64,000 bases of DNA from Thermoflavimicrobium dichotomicum (GTDB lineage: Bacteria; Bacillota; Bacilli; Thermoactinomycetales; Thermoactinomycetaceae). Both the position numbers and the translations under genes were made by a program. Shown piece by piece: positions 1 to 9,321 of this stretch; the first letter of the stretch is position 1, and each line of letters opens with the position of its first letter. The stretch is from the NCBI RefSeq assembly GCF_900114055.1, contig NZ_FORR01000014.1:41068-105067 (forward strand), written 5' to 3'. A model generated the notes under the pieces. That model saw nothing but the letters and a program-made list of their open reading frames with translations, ran no database searches and was not told the DNA's origin.

Positions 1-1853
1 GCTTTGCCATCACGAAATTGTGCCAATAACCGTTCATGCGCCCCTTTTCGACTCGTTGTATCCACATCCATGCGGATCACTTTGATATCAGGAAATTGGC
101 GAAGCAATTCTGCTTCCACCCGCTGTGTTCCAGTACCAAAGTGACGAATATGTTTGCTTTGGCAATTCGGGCAGGTTTGTGGCAACCTTTCGGCATATCC
201 GCAATAATGACAGCGAACTGTCTGATTGGTTTGATGATAGGTTAACGTAATATCACAATGAGGACAGATCAGCGTTTCCCCGCACGAGCGACACATCACA
301 AAAGTGGCAAAGCCTCTCCGGTTTAAAAAAAGAACCGCTTGCTCACCACGCTCGATACACTCTTTGAGCGATCGGGCGAGTAACTGACTGAACATGGAGC
401 GATTACCTTTTCTTAGCTCTTCACGCATATCCACGACTTGTACCTCAGGAAAAGGGCGGCCGTGTACACGTTCAGTAAGTTGAATCCATTCATATTCACC
501 CGTACGAGCTTTGAAATAACTTTCGACAGCAGGAGTAGCCGATCCCAATACCAACGTGGCTCCATGTGCTTGTGCCCGCCACTTGGCAATATCCCTTGCA
601 TGGTATTTTGGATTTTCTTCCTGTTTATATGAGGTTTCATGTTCTTCATCGATAATGATTAACCCCAAATTTTGAAAGGGAGCGAAAATGGCCGAACGTG
701 CCCCAATCGCAATCTGCACTTCACCCTGACGGATTTTGCGCCACTCATCATAACGTTCGCCGTTTGATAGCCGACTATGAAGCACAGCTACCTGTTTGCC
801 AAATCGTCCTTTAAAACGCTGCACCATCTGAGGGGTGAGCGAAATCTCCGGAACAAGAACAATCGCCTCTCGCTTCTGCCGCAGCACTTCTTCGATTGCC
901 TGTAAATAAATTTCTGTTTTTCCGCTTCCTGTCACTCCATGTAGTAAAATCGTATGGGCACGCTTCTCATGAATGGGTCTTACGATCGCTTGAAAGGCAC
1001 GCTGTTGTTCCTTCGTCAGGGGGAGAGGTTCTGTTTTGCCAAAGGTACGATCTCCATATGGATCACGGTATTGCTCTCGCTCTTCCCAACAAAGCCAGCC
1101 TTGTTCCACCAATCGTTTCACTGTAGACCGGGTTGTGCGTATATGAGTCAATAATTTGGACAGTTCCACTTCACCTGGATGATCCAGAAAATATTGCAGG
1201 ATTTCTCTTTGTCGCACAGCTCGAGGTGACAGCGTTTGTAAACCGGAACGCAACTGATCAGCATCTGCCGCCCAAACCCATGTTACCTTTTGTTTCGTTA
1301 CACGATCCCCGATGCGCTCCTCCACCAAAATGCGTTCTTCTTCGATCAGTTTTTTCAGTAGCGAGCGACTCATGCCTGGGATCTTGTTCACTTCTTCCCA
1401 AGTACATTCACCACGCTTCTCCAAAAGCGAATACAGCTGCTGTTCAGGGTCACTCAATAAAGAAAAAAGAGGTTCCCTGGATTCAGGATGCAGTTTAACC
1501 ATTTTTTGATAGGTTCCCTTTAGCACAGCGGGTACCATCGACTGTAAAGCGGTAATGGTATGGCATAAATACTCCTCCGCCATCACCTGTCCCAGTTGAA
1601 CCAGTTCAGGGGTAAGGGGTGGTGCCATATCCATCACATCGATTATGGATTTGAGTCGCATGGAGGAAGAAGCCGTCTTGATTCCGATACAATATCCGAT
1701 GACCTTACGATGCCCAAATGGAACCAGGACACGACTTCCTACTTGCACATCATCCTGAAGTTCCGGTGGGATTCTGTAATCAAAAGGACGATCGGTATTA
1801 TTGGCAGGTACATCCACAATCACTTCGGCTATCCGTACCATTTCATTTGCCAT
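1..1853 (-). CDS. priA: Primosomal protein N', replication restart helicase PriA (3' end cut by window)
   Basis: PriA is a superfamily 2 DNA helicase that reloads the replisome at stalled forks. The reverse strand reads open from an ATG at 1853 to the window edge, about 617 codons; the family is about 800 residues, so the C-terminus lies outside. Visible motifs: the N-terminal 3'-DNA-binding domain beginning MANEMVRIAEV, Walker A GVTGSGKTE, the DEEH box IIDEEHE, and a zinc-binding region with paired CxxC motifs (CRSCGETLICPHC, then CHYCGY and CPNC). The start overlaps the end of coaBC by 11 bases, which suggests translational coupling. The order coaBC-priA matches B. subtilis yloI-priA. Very confident in identity. 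Confidence 0.96.
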   Translation of the reverse strand, partial: MANEMVRIAEVIVDVPANNTDRPFDYRIPPELQDDVQVGSRVLVPFGHRKVIGYCIGIKTASSSMRLKSIIDVMDMAPPLTPELVQLGQVMAEEYLCHTITALQSMVPAVLKGTYQKMVKLHPESREPLFSLLSDPEQQLYSLLEKRGECTWEEVNKIPGMSRSLLKKLIEEERILVEERIGDRVTKQKVTWVWAADADQLRSGLQTLSPRAVRQREILQYFLDHPGEVELSKLLTHIRTTRSTVKRLVEQGWLCWEEREQYRDPYGDRTFGKTEPLPLTKEQQRAFQAIVRPIHEKRAHTILLHGVTGSGKTEIYLQAIEEVLRQKREAIVLVPEISLTPQMVQRFKGRFGKQVAVLHSRLSNGERYDEWRKIRQGEVQIAIGARSAIFAPFQNLGLIIIDEEHETSYKQEENPKYHARDIAKWRAQAHGATLVLGSATPAVESYFKARTGEYEWIQLTERVHGRPFPEVQVVDMREELRKGNRSMFSQLLARSLKECIERGEQAVLFLNRRGFATFVMCRSCGETLICPHCDITLTYHQTNQTVRCHYCGYAERLPQTCPNCQSKHIRHFGTGTQRVEAELLRQFPDIKVIRMDVDTTSRKGAHERLLAQFRDGK

Positions 1854-3042
1854 GTAATCGATCCCCGATCAGAGAGATTAATTCTTTCGCTAACATCTTT
1901 TTTAACATTTTCGGGAAGGTTTTCACTCTCCCGTTCCGATCATACACGGTGACGATATTGGTATCTGTGCCAAATCCAGCTCCCGGAACGGAAACATTAT
2001 TCGCAACAATCAAATCCATTCCCTTTCGCTCCAGTTTCGCCCGTGCATAGGTTTCTACTTCTTCCGTTTCTGCCGCAAATCCTACAAACAATTGGTGTGG
2101 AGCTTTTCTTTTCCCAACTTCCTGAGCAATATCTGCTGTTTTTTCCAAAACGACGGTCAATTCGTCCTGGCTCTTTTTCAACTTTTGATCAAACACCTGC
2201 TTTGGGCGGTAGTCAGCCACAGCCGCCGCTTTAATAATCACATCCATTTCAGGGAGAACATCTAGAACCGCTTGCAGCATTTCTTCTGCCCGTACGACAT
2301 CAATTCGCCGTACACGTGGCGGAGTGGGAAGAGAAACCGGTCCACTGATCAATGTGACATCGGCTCCTGCCAAAGCAGCTGCTTCTGCCAATGCAAATCC
2401 CATTTTTCCTGAAGAATGATTGGAAAAGAAGCGTACCGGATCCAGCGGTTCAACGGTAGGCCCAGCCGTAATCAATACCTTTTTTCCAGCCAAACAGGAC
2501 TGTCCATCAAAGAAACGCTCAACCCATGCAACTATTTCCTCTGGTTCTGCCAGTCTTCCCCGTCCCACATAACCACAAGCCAATTGGCCTTCCGCCGGTT
2601 CAATGAAATGCATCCCCAATTGACGCAACCGTTTGATATTTTCCTGAACGATCGGATTGTCATACATATGCACATTCATCGCTGGGCATATCACTACGGG
2701 AGCCGTTGTGGCAAGCAACGTGGTGGTTAACATGTCATCGCCAATGCCATGGGCAATCTTGCCAATGACATTTGCCGTAGCGGGCGCAATAATGAATAAA
2801 TCCGCATGATCTGCCAAATCAATATGTTGCACAACGGCAGGATCTTTCTCATCAAATGTATCCACCGCTACTGGGTTGCGCGATAAGGTTTGCAAGGTAA
2901 GTGGTGTGATAAACTGTGTAGCGGAAGCAGTCATGATGACACGCACATCCACACCACGTTGGGTCAGCTGACTCACAATGGATGCGGCTTTAAATGCAGC
3001 AATGCCACCCGATATCCCAATGACAATTCGTTTCCCATGCAT
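1843..3042 (-). CDS. coaBC: Bifunctional phosphopantothenoylcysteine decarboxylase / phosphopantothenate-cysteine ligase
   Basis: Carries out two steps of coenzyme A synthesis: ligation of cysteine to 4'-phosphopantothenate (CoaB) and decarboxylation to 4'-phosphopantetheine (CoaC). The 399-residue protein has the usual fused length. The FMN-binding CoaC half shows the catalytic His73 (HIDLADHAD), the PAMNVHM motif at 120-126 and Cys156 in ACGYVGRG, the substrate clamp. The CoaB half starts near residue 187 (KKVLITAGPTVEPLDPVR) and keeps the dimer motif NHSSGKMG. A GAGGAG site precedes the ATG. It ends 11 bases inside priA. rpoZ lies upstream with an intervening palindromic repeat. Identity is secure. 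Confidence 0.97.
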   Translation of the reverse strand: MHGKRIVIGISGGIAAFKAASIVSQLTQRGVDVRVIMTASATQFITPLTLQTLSRNPVAVDTFDEKDPAVVQHIDLADHADLFIIAPATANVIGKIAHGIGDDMLTTTLLATTAPVVICPAMNVHMYDNPIVQENIKRLRQLGMHFIEPAEGQLACGYVGRGRLAEPEEIVAWVERFFDGQSCLAGKKVLITAGPTVEPLDPVRFFSNHSSGKMGFALAEAAALAGADVTLISGPVSLPTPPRVRRIDVVRAEEMLQAVLDVLPEMDVIIKAAAVADYRPKQVFDQKLKKSQDELTVVLEKTADIAQEVGKRKAPHQLFVGFAAETEEVETYARAKLERKGMDLIVANNVSVPGAGFGTDTNIVTVYDRNGRVKTFPKMLKKMLAKELISLIGDRLHGK

Positions 3043-3080
3043 ATAGATACTCCTCTATCCGCTATTTTTACAATAAAAAT

Positions 3081-3099
3081 AACAACCCGAAAAGGTTGT
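3081..3099 (-). terminator. Terminator-like hairpin downstream of rpoZ
   Basis: The arms ACAACC and GGTTGT close a short loop and, read on the minus strand, are followed by TATTTTTATTG. A near-identical hairpin overlaps the rpoZ stop at 3235-3254. The two bracket the palindromic repeat copy at 3106-3216. As a terminator it is weak, because the stem is only 6-7 pairs. Confidence 0.45.
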
Positions 3100-3105
3100 C
3101 GCATC

Positions 3106-3216
3106 GTTGACAAAAGATCTGTATTGATAAGGGTTCCCTTTCCATTTCGTTCCCGCTTATTTGATCCATCAAAAGTTGCTCAACCGGAAAAGGAACCCTT
3201 GATTTGTCAACAGTCT
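3106..3216. repeat. Dispersed palindromic repeat, copy A
   Basis: Begins GTTGACAAAAG and ends TTTGTCAACAG, with internal complementary arms GGGTTCCCTTTCC and GGAAAAGGAACCC. It is the same organization as the copy at 22962-23084. A second right-end motif, TTGTCAACGGCTC, follows at 3224-3236. It sits in the coaBC-rpoZ gap and contains no convincing ORF. Confidence 0.75.
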
Positions 3217-3253
3217 CTCTGATTGTCAACGGCTCAACAACCCAAAAAGGTTG

Positions 3254-3457
3254 TTATTGTTTGCGATTCTGTACTGGAGCTACCAGGAGATCTTCAGCGA
3301 TTTCCTCTAAAGCCACACCCACATGTTTTTTGGATTTGGGCTTGAGCTGCGGTTCTGCTCCATCGAGCAGTTGACGTGCACGTTTCGCTGCCAGCACAAC
3401 CAAGGAATATTTGCTATCCGCTTTGGTCATCAATTTATCAATGGATGGATAAAGCAT
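3254..3457 (-). CDS. rpoZ: DNA-directed RNA polymerase omega subunit
   Basis: Small subunit that assists assembly and stability of RNA polymerase. The 67-residue product begins [20 protein letters not shown] and contains AAKRARQL, the conserved helix that wraps the beta' C-terminus, and the EIAEDLL segment. An AAGGAGGG site lies just upstream of the ATG. Length and position between gmk and coaBC match B. subtilis (yloH). The stop codon overlaps a hairpin (AACAACC/GGTTGTT). Identity is secure. Confidence 0.95.
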   Translation of the reverse strand: MLYPSIDKLMTKADSKYSLVVLAAKRARQLLDGAEPQLKPKSKKHVGVALEEIAEDLLVAPVQNRKQ

Positions 3458-3469
3458 GAAAACCCTCCT

Positions 3470-4072
3470 TTACTCTGTCATTACCAAGCGATCAACCCGG
3501 CAATGCTCAGCCTTGATAATCGCTTCTACTCGTTCACATGCTTTTTCCACTTCGTCATTAATGACAACATAATCATATTGGTGAATTTGCTTAAACTCGT
3601 CAGCTGCCGCATTCAAACGATGAGCCAGAGTGACTTCTGATTCGGTGCCGCGATGGACAATCCGATTTTTCAACTCTTCCATCGTCGGTGGCAATAAGAA
3701 AATAAAAATGCCTTCAGGAAAACGCTGTTTTACTTGGTGAGCACCTTGTACGTCAATTTCCAGCAACACATCTTTTCCCTGTGCAAGTGTTTCTTCCACA
3801 AAACGACGTGGGGTACCATAGTAATTTCCTACATATTGTGCCCACTCAATCAACTCTTCACGCTCAATCATCTGCTTAAACTCTTCAACCGTTTTGAAGA
3901 AATAATTGACTCCTTCTCTTTCTCCTTCACGCGGCGCACGTGTAGTAGCAGAAACAGAATAGGCCAGTTCTGGCATTCTTTTTCGAAGAGCGGCACAAAC
4001 CGTTCCCTTTCCTACACCAGACGGGCCTGAAAGGACAATTAAAAGACCTCTCGTTTGATAATGAGCTTTCAT
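3470..4072 (-). CDS. gmk: Guanylate kinase
   Basis: Transfers phosphate from ATP to GMP to give GDP, an essential step of guanine nucleotide synthesis and of (p)ppGpp turnover. 200 residues, normal for the family. The P-loop GPSGVGKGT is at 16-24; the GMP-binding stretch is [27 protein letters not shown] carries the conserved acidic residue; the lid region RGTESE follows. AAAGGA precedes the ATG. It sits 12 bases from remA and 12 from rpoZ, so the three are probably co-transcribed with coaBC and priA. Confidence 0.97.
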   Translation of the reverse strand: MKAHYQTRGLLIVLSGPSGVGKGTVCAALRKRMPELAYSVSATTRAPREGEREGVNYFFKTVEEFKQMIEREELIEWAQYVGNYYGTPRRFVEETLAQGKDVLLEIDVQGAHQVKQRFPEGIFIFLLPPTMEELKNRIVHRGTESEVTLAHRLNAAADEFKQIHQYDYVVINDEVEKACERVEAIIKAEHCRVDRLVMTE

Positions 4073-4084
4073 GACAAATCCTTT

Positions 4085-4351
4085 CTACTCGATTAACTCT
4101 TCAGGTTGTTCTTTGCTTTGCAAGCGATGTGCAACCGTCTCCGGCTGTACAGCAGACAAGATCACATGGTCACTATCGGTAATGATGACCGCTCGAGTCC
4201 GACGTCCGTATGTCGCATCAATTAATACGCCGCGTTCACGTGCTTCCTGAATAATTCGTTTGATTGGAGCGGAATCCGGGCTCACAATGGACACAATACG
4301 ATTTGCCGACACAATATTGCCAAAACCAATATTTATTAATTTGATACCCAA
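4085..4351 (-). CDS. remA: RemA/YlzA family regulatory protein (DUF370)
   Basis: RemA of B. subtilis is a DNA-binding activator of extracellular matrix operons and of osmoprotection genes; it forms ring-shaped oligomers. The 88-residue product starts [11 protein letters not shown] and contains the family signature [11 protein letters not shown] with GRRTRAVI further on. The start is TTG at 4349-4351 with AAGGAGGG ten bases upstream; no nearer ATG exists. The gene is placed between yicC and gmk as in other Bacillales. Function here is inferred from the family. Confidence 0.9.
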   Translation of the reverse strand: MGIKLINIGFGNIVSANRIVSIVSPDSAPIKRIIQEARERGVLIDATYGRRTRAVIITDSDHVILSAVQPETVAHRLQSKEQPEELIE

Positions 4352-4423
4352 GTTAAAGTGCCCTCCTTGTAAATAATGACAGCGTAGATCAACTCCCGGA
4401 TCTCACTGACAAAAAATGATGAG

Positions 4424-4505
4424 TTTGTGGACAAAGATTCTGTTTCAACATGGGGTTTCTGTTGCTCAACTCCCAAAGAAACCCTCTTGTTTATCAGCAG
4501 CCTCA
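4424..4505. repeat. Dispersed palindromic repeat, copy B (degenerate)
   Basis: Short, diverged copy in the remA-yicC gap: GTGGACAAAGATTCTG on the left, complementary arms GGGGTTTCTGTTG and CCCAAAGAAACCC, and TTTATCAGCAGCCTC on the right. The mid-section present in longer copies is missing. Confidence 0.5.
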
Positions 4506-4578
4506 AAAAGTTATCCTACTAGGCTATTTTAGACCGTTTTGCAAGAAGAATCAACGAGACCCACTAATTCTACAAACT

Positions 4579-5469
4579 CTACTCAATATTTTGTACCTGT
4601 TCTTTCATTTTTTCGAGTTCACTTTTCGCATCGACAACAAGCATACTGATAGATTGATGATTCGCTTTTGAGCCAATGGTATTTACTTCCCGATTCATCT
4701 CCTGTAACAAGAAGTCCAAACGGCGTCCAATCGGTTCCTCCGAAGAAAGACTCTCCAAAAATTTTTTGGTGTGGCTTTTCAGCCGTGTCAGTTCTTCGGT
4801 AATATCAGCTTTGTCCGCAAACACAGCGATCTCTGCTAATATGCGATCTTCCATCTCCTGATTTTCATGGATCCATTCCTTCAATTTGTCATACAAACGT
4901 TTTTCCAGTGACTCCACCACTTGTGGAGCCAACTCTTCCATTTCTGCAACGATCCCGCTTATCTTTTGGATCCGGAAAGCAAGATCTTCCGCCAGGTGTT
5001 GCCCTTCTTGCTCACGCATCGCTTGCAAGGCTTCACACGCTTTCTCCAAAGAAGCAAACAAAGCGGAACGATAGTGGTCTTCATCCCACTTACTTTCTTC
5101 AATGAGCCAAATATCTGGTAAACGGATCAGATCAGATAAAGTAAGTTCACCTTGTATGTTGAAATGTTTCTCTATTTCTTTGCTCGCTTGCACATAACCG
5201 GCAACTAATTTCCAGTCGACTGTTACCTGTTTTTCAGGACTGAGTTGTCCTTCCACACTAACGAATACATCCACCCTTCCTCTTTTTATATACTTTTTCA
5301 CAACTCGCTTCATTCCCTCTTCAAAGGACAACCAGCCAGCTGGCAAACGCACCACAATATCAAGGAAGCGGTGATTCACGGAACGAATTTCTGTTACGAT
5401 GCGAACCTGATCAATTTCAGCTTCGCCTCGTCCATAACCTGTCATACTATTTAATCCACTATTTTTCAT
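4579..5469 (-). CDS. yicC: YicC/YloC family endoribonuclease
   Basis: YicC-type proteins are Mg2+-dependent endoribonucleases implicated in small-RNA turnover. The core begins NSMTGYGRGEAEI and includes the conserved SVNHRFLDIVVRLP and the C-terminal block GRRLDFLLQEMNREVNTIGSKA. The frame is open further upstream to 5643, but the extra 58 residues have no family similarity. An ATG at 5469 gives 296 residues, close to the family's ~292. The ribosome site there is weak, so the start may be a few codons off. The neighbour order yicC-remA-gmk is conserved. Confidence 0.93.
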   Translation of the reverse strand: MKNSGLNSMTGYGRGEAEIDQVRIVTEIRSVNHRFLDIVVRLPAGWLSFEEGMKRVVKKYIKRGRVDVFVSVEGQLSPEKQVTVDWKLVAGYVQASKEIEKHFNIQGELTLSDLIRLPDIWLIEESKWDEDHYRSALFASLEKACEALQAMREQEGQHLAEDLAFRIQKISGIVAEMEELAPQVVESLEKRLYDKLKEWIHENQEMEDRILAEIAVFADKADITEELTRLKSHTKKFLESLSSEEPIGRRLDFLLQEMNREVNTIGSKANHQSISMLVVDAKSELEKMKEQVQNIE

Positions 5470-5780
5470 CATGAATCTATTTTGAACTGATTCCTGTAAA
5501 AATGCAAGCGAACCCGAGTACTCTCTTTGTGCTGCGATCTTCATGGGTTGGCATCGGGTCCTTTTACGAGTTGTTCCTGTTGCCTTCACAGTCAACAGTT
5601 TCCCAACAATAAGAGACTGCTTTATTTCTGGACAATGTCCCATGAACCTCTCACATGAGAAACCAAAATCTTCACAGCCATTACGATTTTGCGAATAAAT
5701 GACCTGGTTTATATGATTTATTTTATAAAGCTGTTAAAATAGGAAAAGTGATCAATCTAAAGTAAAAGGAAGTAACATTC

Positions 5781-7394
5781 ATGGCTAGCAAACTAGTGAA
5801 AGGAACACTCATACTTAGTATCGCTACATTATTAACCAGAATGATTGGAGCACTCTTTTGGGTTCCATTTCAAAATATCGCCGGGGATGAAATCGTTGGA
5901 TTGTATAAAGTTTCATTCCCTCTATACGCTACCTTGCTGGTCATCGCTTCTGCAGGCGTTCCGTTGACCGTATCCAAGTTCGTCTCCGAACGCCTGTCCA
6001 AGGGTGACCATCTGAACGCACGGCGCGTATTGAAAGCCGCTTCCATCATTCTTTCGATCACAGGGCTTGTACTGGCTCTTTCTCTTTATCTGGGAGCGGA
6101 TTTTGTAGCGAATGTCATGCTACATAACCCAACGACGAAAGCTTCGTTACAAGTTTTGGCCCTGGCCATTGTCTTTGTTCCTTTGATGGCGGTTCTGCGC
6201 GGATATTTCCAAGGCCATCAAAACATGATGCCAACCGGGATCTCGCAAGTGGTTGAACAAATCCTTCGTGTCGTTACCGTCATCGTATTAACCTATTACA
6301 TGGTAGAAGCAGGATTTTCGTCAGAACAGATCTCCGCAGGTGCAACAGCGGGAGCGTTTACAGGAGCCATTGGTGGTCTTCTGGTTGTCCTGTGGTACAA
6401 CTTGCGAGATAAAAGAGAATGGCGCAAAAAAGTACAACAGCAACCACCTACCGACCCTGAGCCACTGTGGCCATTGATCAAAAAAATTCTTGCCTTCTCC
6501 ATCCCAATTTCTTTAGGCTCATTGGTTTACCCAATGATCCAGTTTTTGGATTCGGCCACTGTTCCACGCCTGTTGCAATGGATGGGACATAATCTATCAA
6601 TGGCCAATACCTTGTATGGTATCTATGGGCGCGGAGAACCATTTGTCAATCTCATTCAATCTTTTTCAGTAGCCATCTCACTTTCACTCGTTCCGGCTAT
6701 CTCCGCCTATGTGGCCAAAAAGGAAATGGCTGCGGTCAGCCGTACCATTTCGCAAGCCTGGTTAATGACCCTGATCGTTAGCTTACCGGCCAGTTTGATG
6801 GTAACAGTTCTCGCCAAACCGCTTAACATTATGATGTACAAAGATGATAAAGGCTGGTTTCCACTTGCGATTTTAGCCTTTGCCGCCATTTTTAGTACGG
6901 TTGCCACTGCCAGCACCGGCATTTTGCAAGGATTGGGGTACAATAAAATACCCGTTCAAAACCTGATCATTGGCGGAATCGTAAAAGTGATCGGAAACTT
7001 TATCTATATTCCCCTGATCGGAATTGCCGGTTCTGCTTTATCCATGGTTATTTGTTATCTCGTCGTCTGCATCTTGAATATGTGGGCGGTTCTGGAAAAA
7101 ACCCAAACCAGGGTGAAGTATACACAGATCTTTATAAAACCCACCATTTGTGGTGTGATTATGTCCATATTCCTTTACTTTGCTTATATCGGGATGGAAC
7201 ATCTGGTTGATCCAACAGGCAACTTACGACTCACTTATACATGGATGAGCATTGTGCTGGGTCTATTTGGAGGCATCGTCTTCTTTATCACCTTATTGCT
7301 AACCAAAACATTGGGTGAAAACGAAGTACGCCTCCTGCCAATGGGCAACCGCCTCTTGCACATTTTCCGTCGTTTGCATTTGATTCGTGCATAA
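5781..7394 (+). CDS. MurJ/YtgP-like polysaccharide biosynthesis flippase (MOP superfamily)
   Basis: Multi-spanning inner-membrane protein of 537 residues. The start MASKLVKGTLILSIATLLTRMIG and the later VPLTVSKFVSERLSKGD and LRGYFQGHQNMMPT blocks are characteristic of the SpoVB/YtgP (MurJ) group that flips lipid-linked peptidoglycan precursors. About 14 hydrophobic segments are visible. AAAAGGAAG precedes the ATG. It is transcribed alone, divergent from yicC, and ends in a strong terminator. Within the group I cannot separate a vegetative MurJ from a sporulation SpoVB paralogue by reading alone; the N-terminus resembles YtgP. Confidence 0.85.
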   Translation: MASKLVKGTLILSIATLLTRMIGALFWVPFQNIAGDEIVGLYKVSFPLYATLLVIASAGVPLTVSKFVSERLSKGDHLNARRVLKAASIILSITGLVLALSLYLGADFVANVMLHNPTTKASLQVLALAIVFVPLMAVLRGYFQGHQNMMPTGISQVVEQILRVVTVIVLTYYMVEAGFSSEQISAGATAGAFTGAIGGLLVVLWYNLRDKREWRKKVQQQPPTDPEPLWPLIKKILAFSIPISLGSLVYPMIQFLDSATVPRLLQWMGHNLSMANTLYGIYGRGEPFVNLIQSFSVAISLSLVPAISAYVAKKEMAAVSRTISQAWLMTLIVSLPASLMVTVLAKPLNIMMYKDDKGWFPLAILAFAAIFSTVATASTGILQGLGYNKIPVQNLIIGGIVKVIGNFIYIPLIGIAGSALSMVICYLVVCILNMWAVLEKTQTRVKYTQIFIKPTICGVIMSIFLYFAYIGMEHLVDPTGNLRLTYTWMSIVLGLFGGIVFFITLLLTKTLGENEVRLLPMGNRLLHIFRRLHLIRA

Positions 7395-7396
7395 AC

Positions 7397-7436
7397 AAAT
7401 CCCCCCTGTTCTGAATAACAGGGGGGATTTCCTTTT
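7397..7436. terminator. Strong bidirectional terminator
   Basis: Perfect inverted repeat AAATCCCCCCTGTT / AACAGGGGGGATTT with a 6-base loop and T-rich flanks. It serves the flippase gene on the plus strand and the convergent permease on the minus strand. Confidence 0.93.
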
Positions 7437-8859
7437 AAGCACCTTCTTTTGCTTGTACCTGTTCTTCTTTGTTGATGCTTGCATTCCGTCTGGAATAAGT
7501 GAAATAGATCACTAGACCGATTGCTAACCAAATGAAGAAGACTTGCCAAGTCAGCGCCTGCAAGTTCAGCATCAAGTAAATGCAAATTCCTGCACCTGCA
7601 AGCGGAATGAACGGAACACCTGGACAACGGAAAGCACGTGGTAAATCTGGACGGGTATAACGAAGGACAATCACCCCGATACATACGAGTGTAAAGGCGA
7701 AAAGTGTTCCAATATTCACGAGTTCAGACAATTTGTCCAATGGAATGAGTGCCCCTGCAAAAGCAGCAATGGTTCCCAATACCCAAGTTGCCCCAAAAGG
7801 CGTCCGATAGGTTGGATGAACATTGGAGAACAGTTTTGGTAACAAACCGTCCCGAGACATGGAGTAGAAAATACGGGTTTGTCCATACAGCATAACGAGA
7901 AGAACCGTTGTCATCCCCATGATTGCACCGATATCAATAAATCCGGCTACCCAGTTTTGTCCTGCTACATCAAGTACCAAGGATACAGGATGAGACAGGT
8001 TTTTCTCAAATTGCTGGAATGGAACGACCCCAGTCATAATGGCTGAAACGATCACGTAAAGGGCTGTACAGATCAGCAAAGAATACAGAAGACCGCGTGG
8101 CAAGTCCCGTTTCGGATTTTTTGTTTCTTCAGCAGCAGATGCGACTGCATCAAAACCGACATAGGCAAAAAATACGGTTGCGGCTGCTGCAACAACACCA
8201 TTAAAGCCAAAAGGTGTGAATGGTTGCCAATGAACGGGCTTTACATACCACATAGCGACAGCAATAAACAAGAAAATAACGAAAACTTTGATGATGACCA
8301 TGATATTATTGACACGTTTGGAAGTAGTGACTCCCCGGGCTAATAAAAATGTAATAATCATAACAATGATAAATGCAGGCAAATTGAAAATAGTCTTAAC
8401 ACCAGGGATTGCTTTTGGTGCAGCAGTTAAAGCTGTTGGCAGCTGAATGCCAAATCCAGACAGGAGATGCTGAAAATACCCTGACCATCCCACTGAAACT
8501 GAACTGACCGCAAACAGATACTCAAGCACCAAATCCCATCCAATGATCCAGGCCACGATCTCTCCCAAAGTGGCATAGCTATACGTGTAGGCTGAACCGG
8601 ACACAGGAACTGTTGAGGCAAATTCAGCATATGCCAATGCTGTGAATACACAGGCAATTCCGGCAATAATAAATGACAGAGGCAAAGCTGGCCCCGATTT
8701 TAAGGCACCGGTTCCTGTTAATACAAAAATACCCGTTCCAATAATCGCCCCAATTCCCAGAAGTGTCAAATCCCAGGCATTGAGAGCACGTTTCAACTTG
8801 CTTTTTTGCTGACCATCTCGGACAAGCGACTCGATGCTTTTGGTACGAAATAAGCTCAT
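7435..8859 (-). CDS. Cationic amino-acid transporter-type APC permease (YfnA-like)
   Basis: Twelve-helix secondary transporter of the APC superfamily. The N-terminal MSLFRTKSIESL and DLTLLGIGAIIGTGIFVLTG, with the glycine-rich unwound helix 1, are typical of the CAT/YfnA group; FFAYVGFDAVASAAEE is the helix 6 signature. A start at 8859 has GGAGGAGAGG directly upstream and gives 474 residues; the longer open frame to 8919 adds non-conserved residues. It is a single-gene unit with its own promoter at 8932-8959 and a shared terminator. The substrate (probably amino acids such as Arg/Lys or branched-chain) cannot be fixed from sequence. Confidence 0.88.
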   Translation of the reverse strand: MSLFRTKSIESLVRDGQQKSKLKRALNAWDLTLLGIGAIIGTGIFVLTGTGALKSGPALPLSFIIAGIACVFTALAYAEFASTVPVSGSAYTYSYATLGEIVAWIIGWDLVLEYLFAVSSVSVGWSGYFQHLLSGFGIQLPTALTAAPKAIPGVKTIFNLPAFIIVMIITFLLARGVTTSKRVNNIMVIIKVFVIFLFIAVAMWYVKPVHWQPFTPFGFNGVVAAAATVFFAYVGFDAVASAAEETKNPKRDLPRGLLYSLLICTALYVIVSAIMTGVVPFQQFEKNLSHPVSLVLDVAGQNWVAGFIDIGAIMGMTTVLLVMLYGQTRIFYSMSRDGLLPKLFSNVHPTYRTPFGATWVLGTIAAFAGALIPLDKLSELVNIGTLFAFTLVCIGVIVLRYTRPDLPRAFRCPGVPFIPLAGAGICIYLMLNLQALTWQVFFIWLAIGLVIYFTYSRRNASINKEEQVQAKEGA

Positions 8860-8931
8860 AACCTCTCCTCCGTTTGAATAGTGTGACAAATCCCTCAGTC
8901 CAATTTGGCAAAGGAACATCCCTTTTTATCT

Positions 8932-8959
8932 ATAATAATACTTTATTTTTTTATGTCAA
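8932..8959 (-). promoter_or_regulatory. SigA-type promoter of the permease
   Basis: Minus strand: TTGACA (8959-8954), 16-base spacer, TATTAT (8937-8932). It lies about 75 bases before the chosen start codon. Confidence 0.65.
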
Positions 8960-9105
8960 TGATTAAATTTATTAAAATCATTTTCTCATATCAAATAAGT
9001 ATAAATATACGTTTCATTCTTATTTTTCAGTTTTGGGTTTTTAATAGTCAAAAGCTTTAAACCGATTAATCATATTTAATTACAAATAGCTTTTTAAATA
9101 AATAC

Positions 9106-9190
9106 AGCTTGTTGACAAAGTCTTCTTTTTGGTACCAGGGCTCCTTCTCTGTTTTGCCCAAACGAAAAAGATTGATGGAGATTGACAAAT
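9106..9190. repeat. Dispersed palindromic repeat, copy C (degenerate)
   Basis: CAGCTTGTTGACAAAGT at the left is nearly identical to the left end of the copy at 22962-23084, and GATTGACAAAT closes the right. The central arms have diverged. The remainder of the 8960-9238 gap is AT-rich with no recognizable gene. Confidence 0.5.
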
Positions 9191-9238
9191 AGTTCTTCGC
9201 ATTCTTAGATACCATTAAAAGTATTGGCTATTGATAAA

Positions 9239-9270
9239 TTGACAACTGAATATCTTTAAATTAAGATATT
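9239..9270 (+). promoter_or_regulatory. Pirin-gene promoter with palindromic operator
   Basis: TTGACA (9239-9244), 17-base spacer, TAAGAT (9262-9267). An 8-base-arm palindrome, AATATCTT-TAAATT-AAGATATT, covers the spacer and -10 (9249-9270). Its core TATCTTTAAATTAAGATA matches 13 of 18 positions of the MhqR operator as I recall it (TATCTCGAATTCGAGATA). A repressor bound here would block RNA polymerase. Confidence 0.65.
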
Positions 9271-9321
9271 TAATATAGAACTATATGTGCATAACCATAT
9301 CAAGCAAAAAGGAGAATTCAG

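Noticed and set aside
5470..5643. N-terminal extension of yicC
   Set aside because: The extra 58 residues have no resemblance to the family, which begins near the MTGYGR motif.
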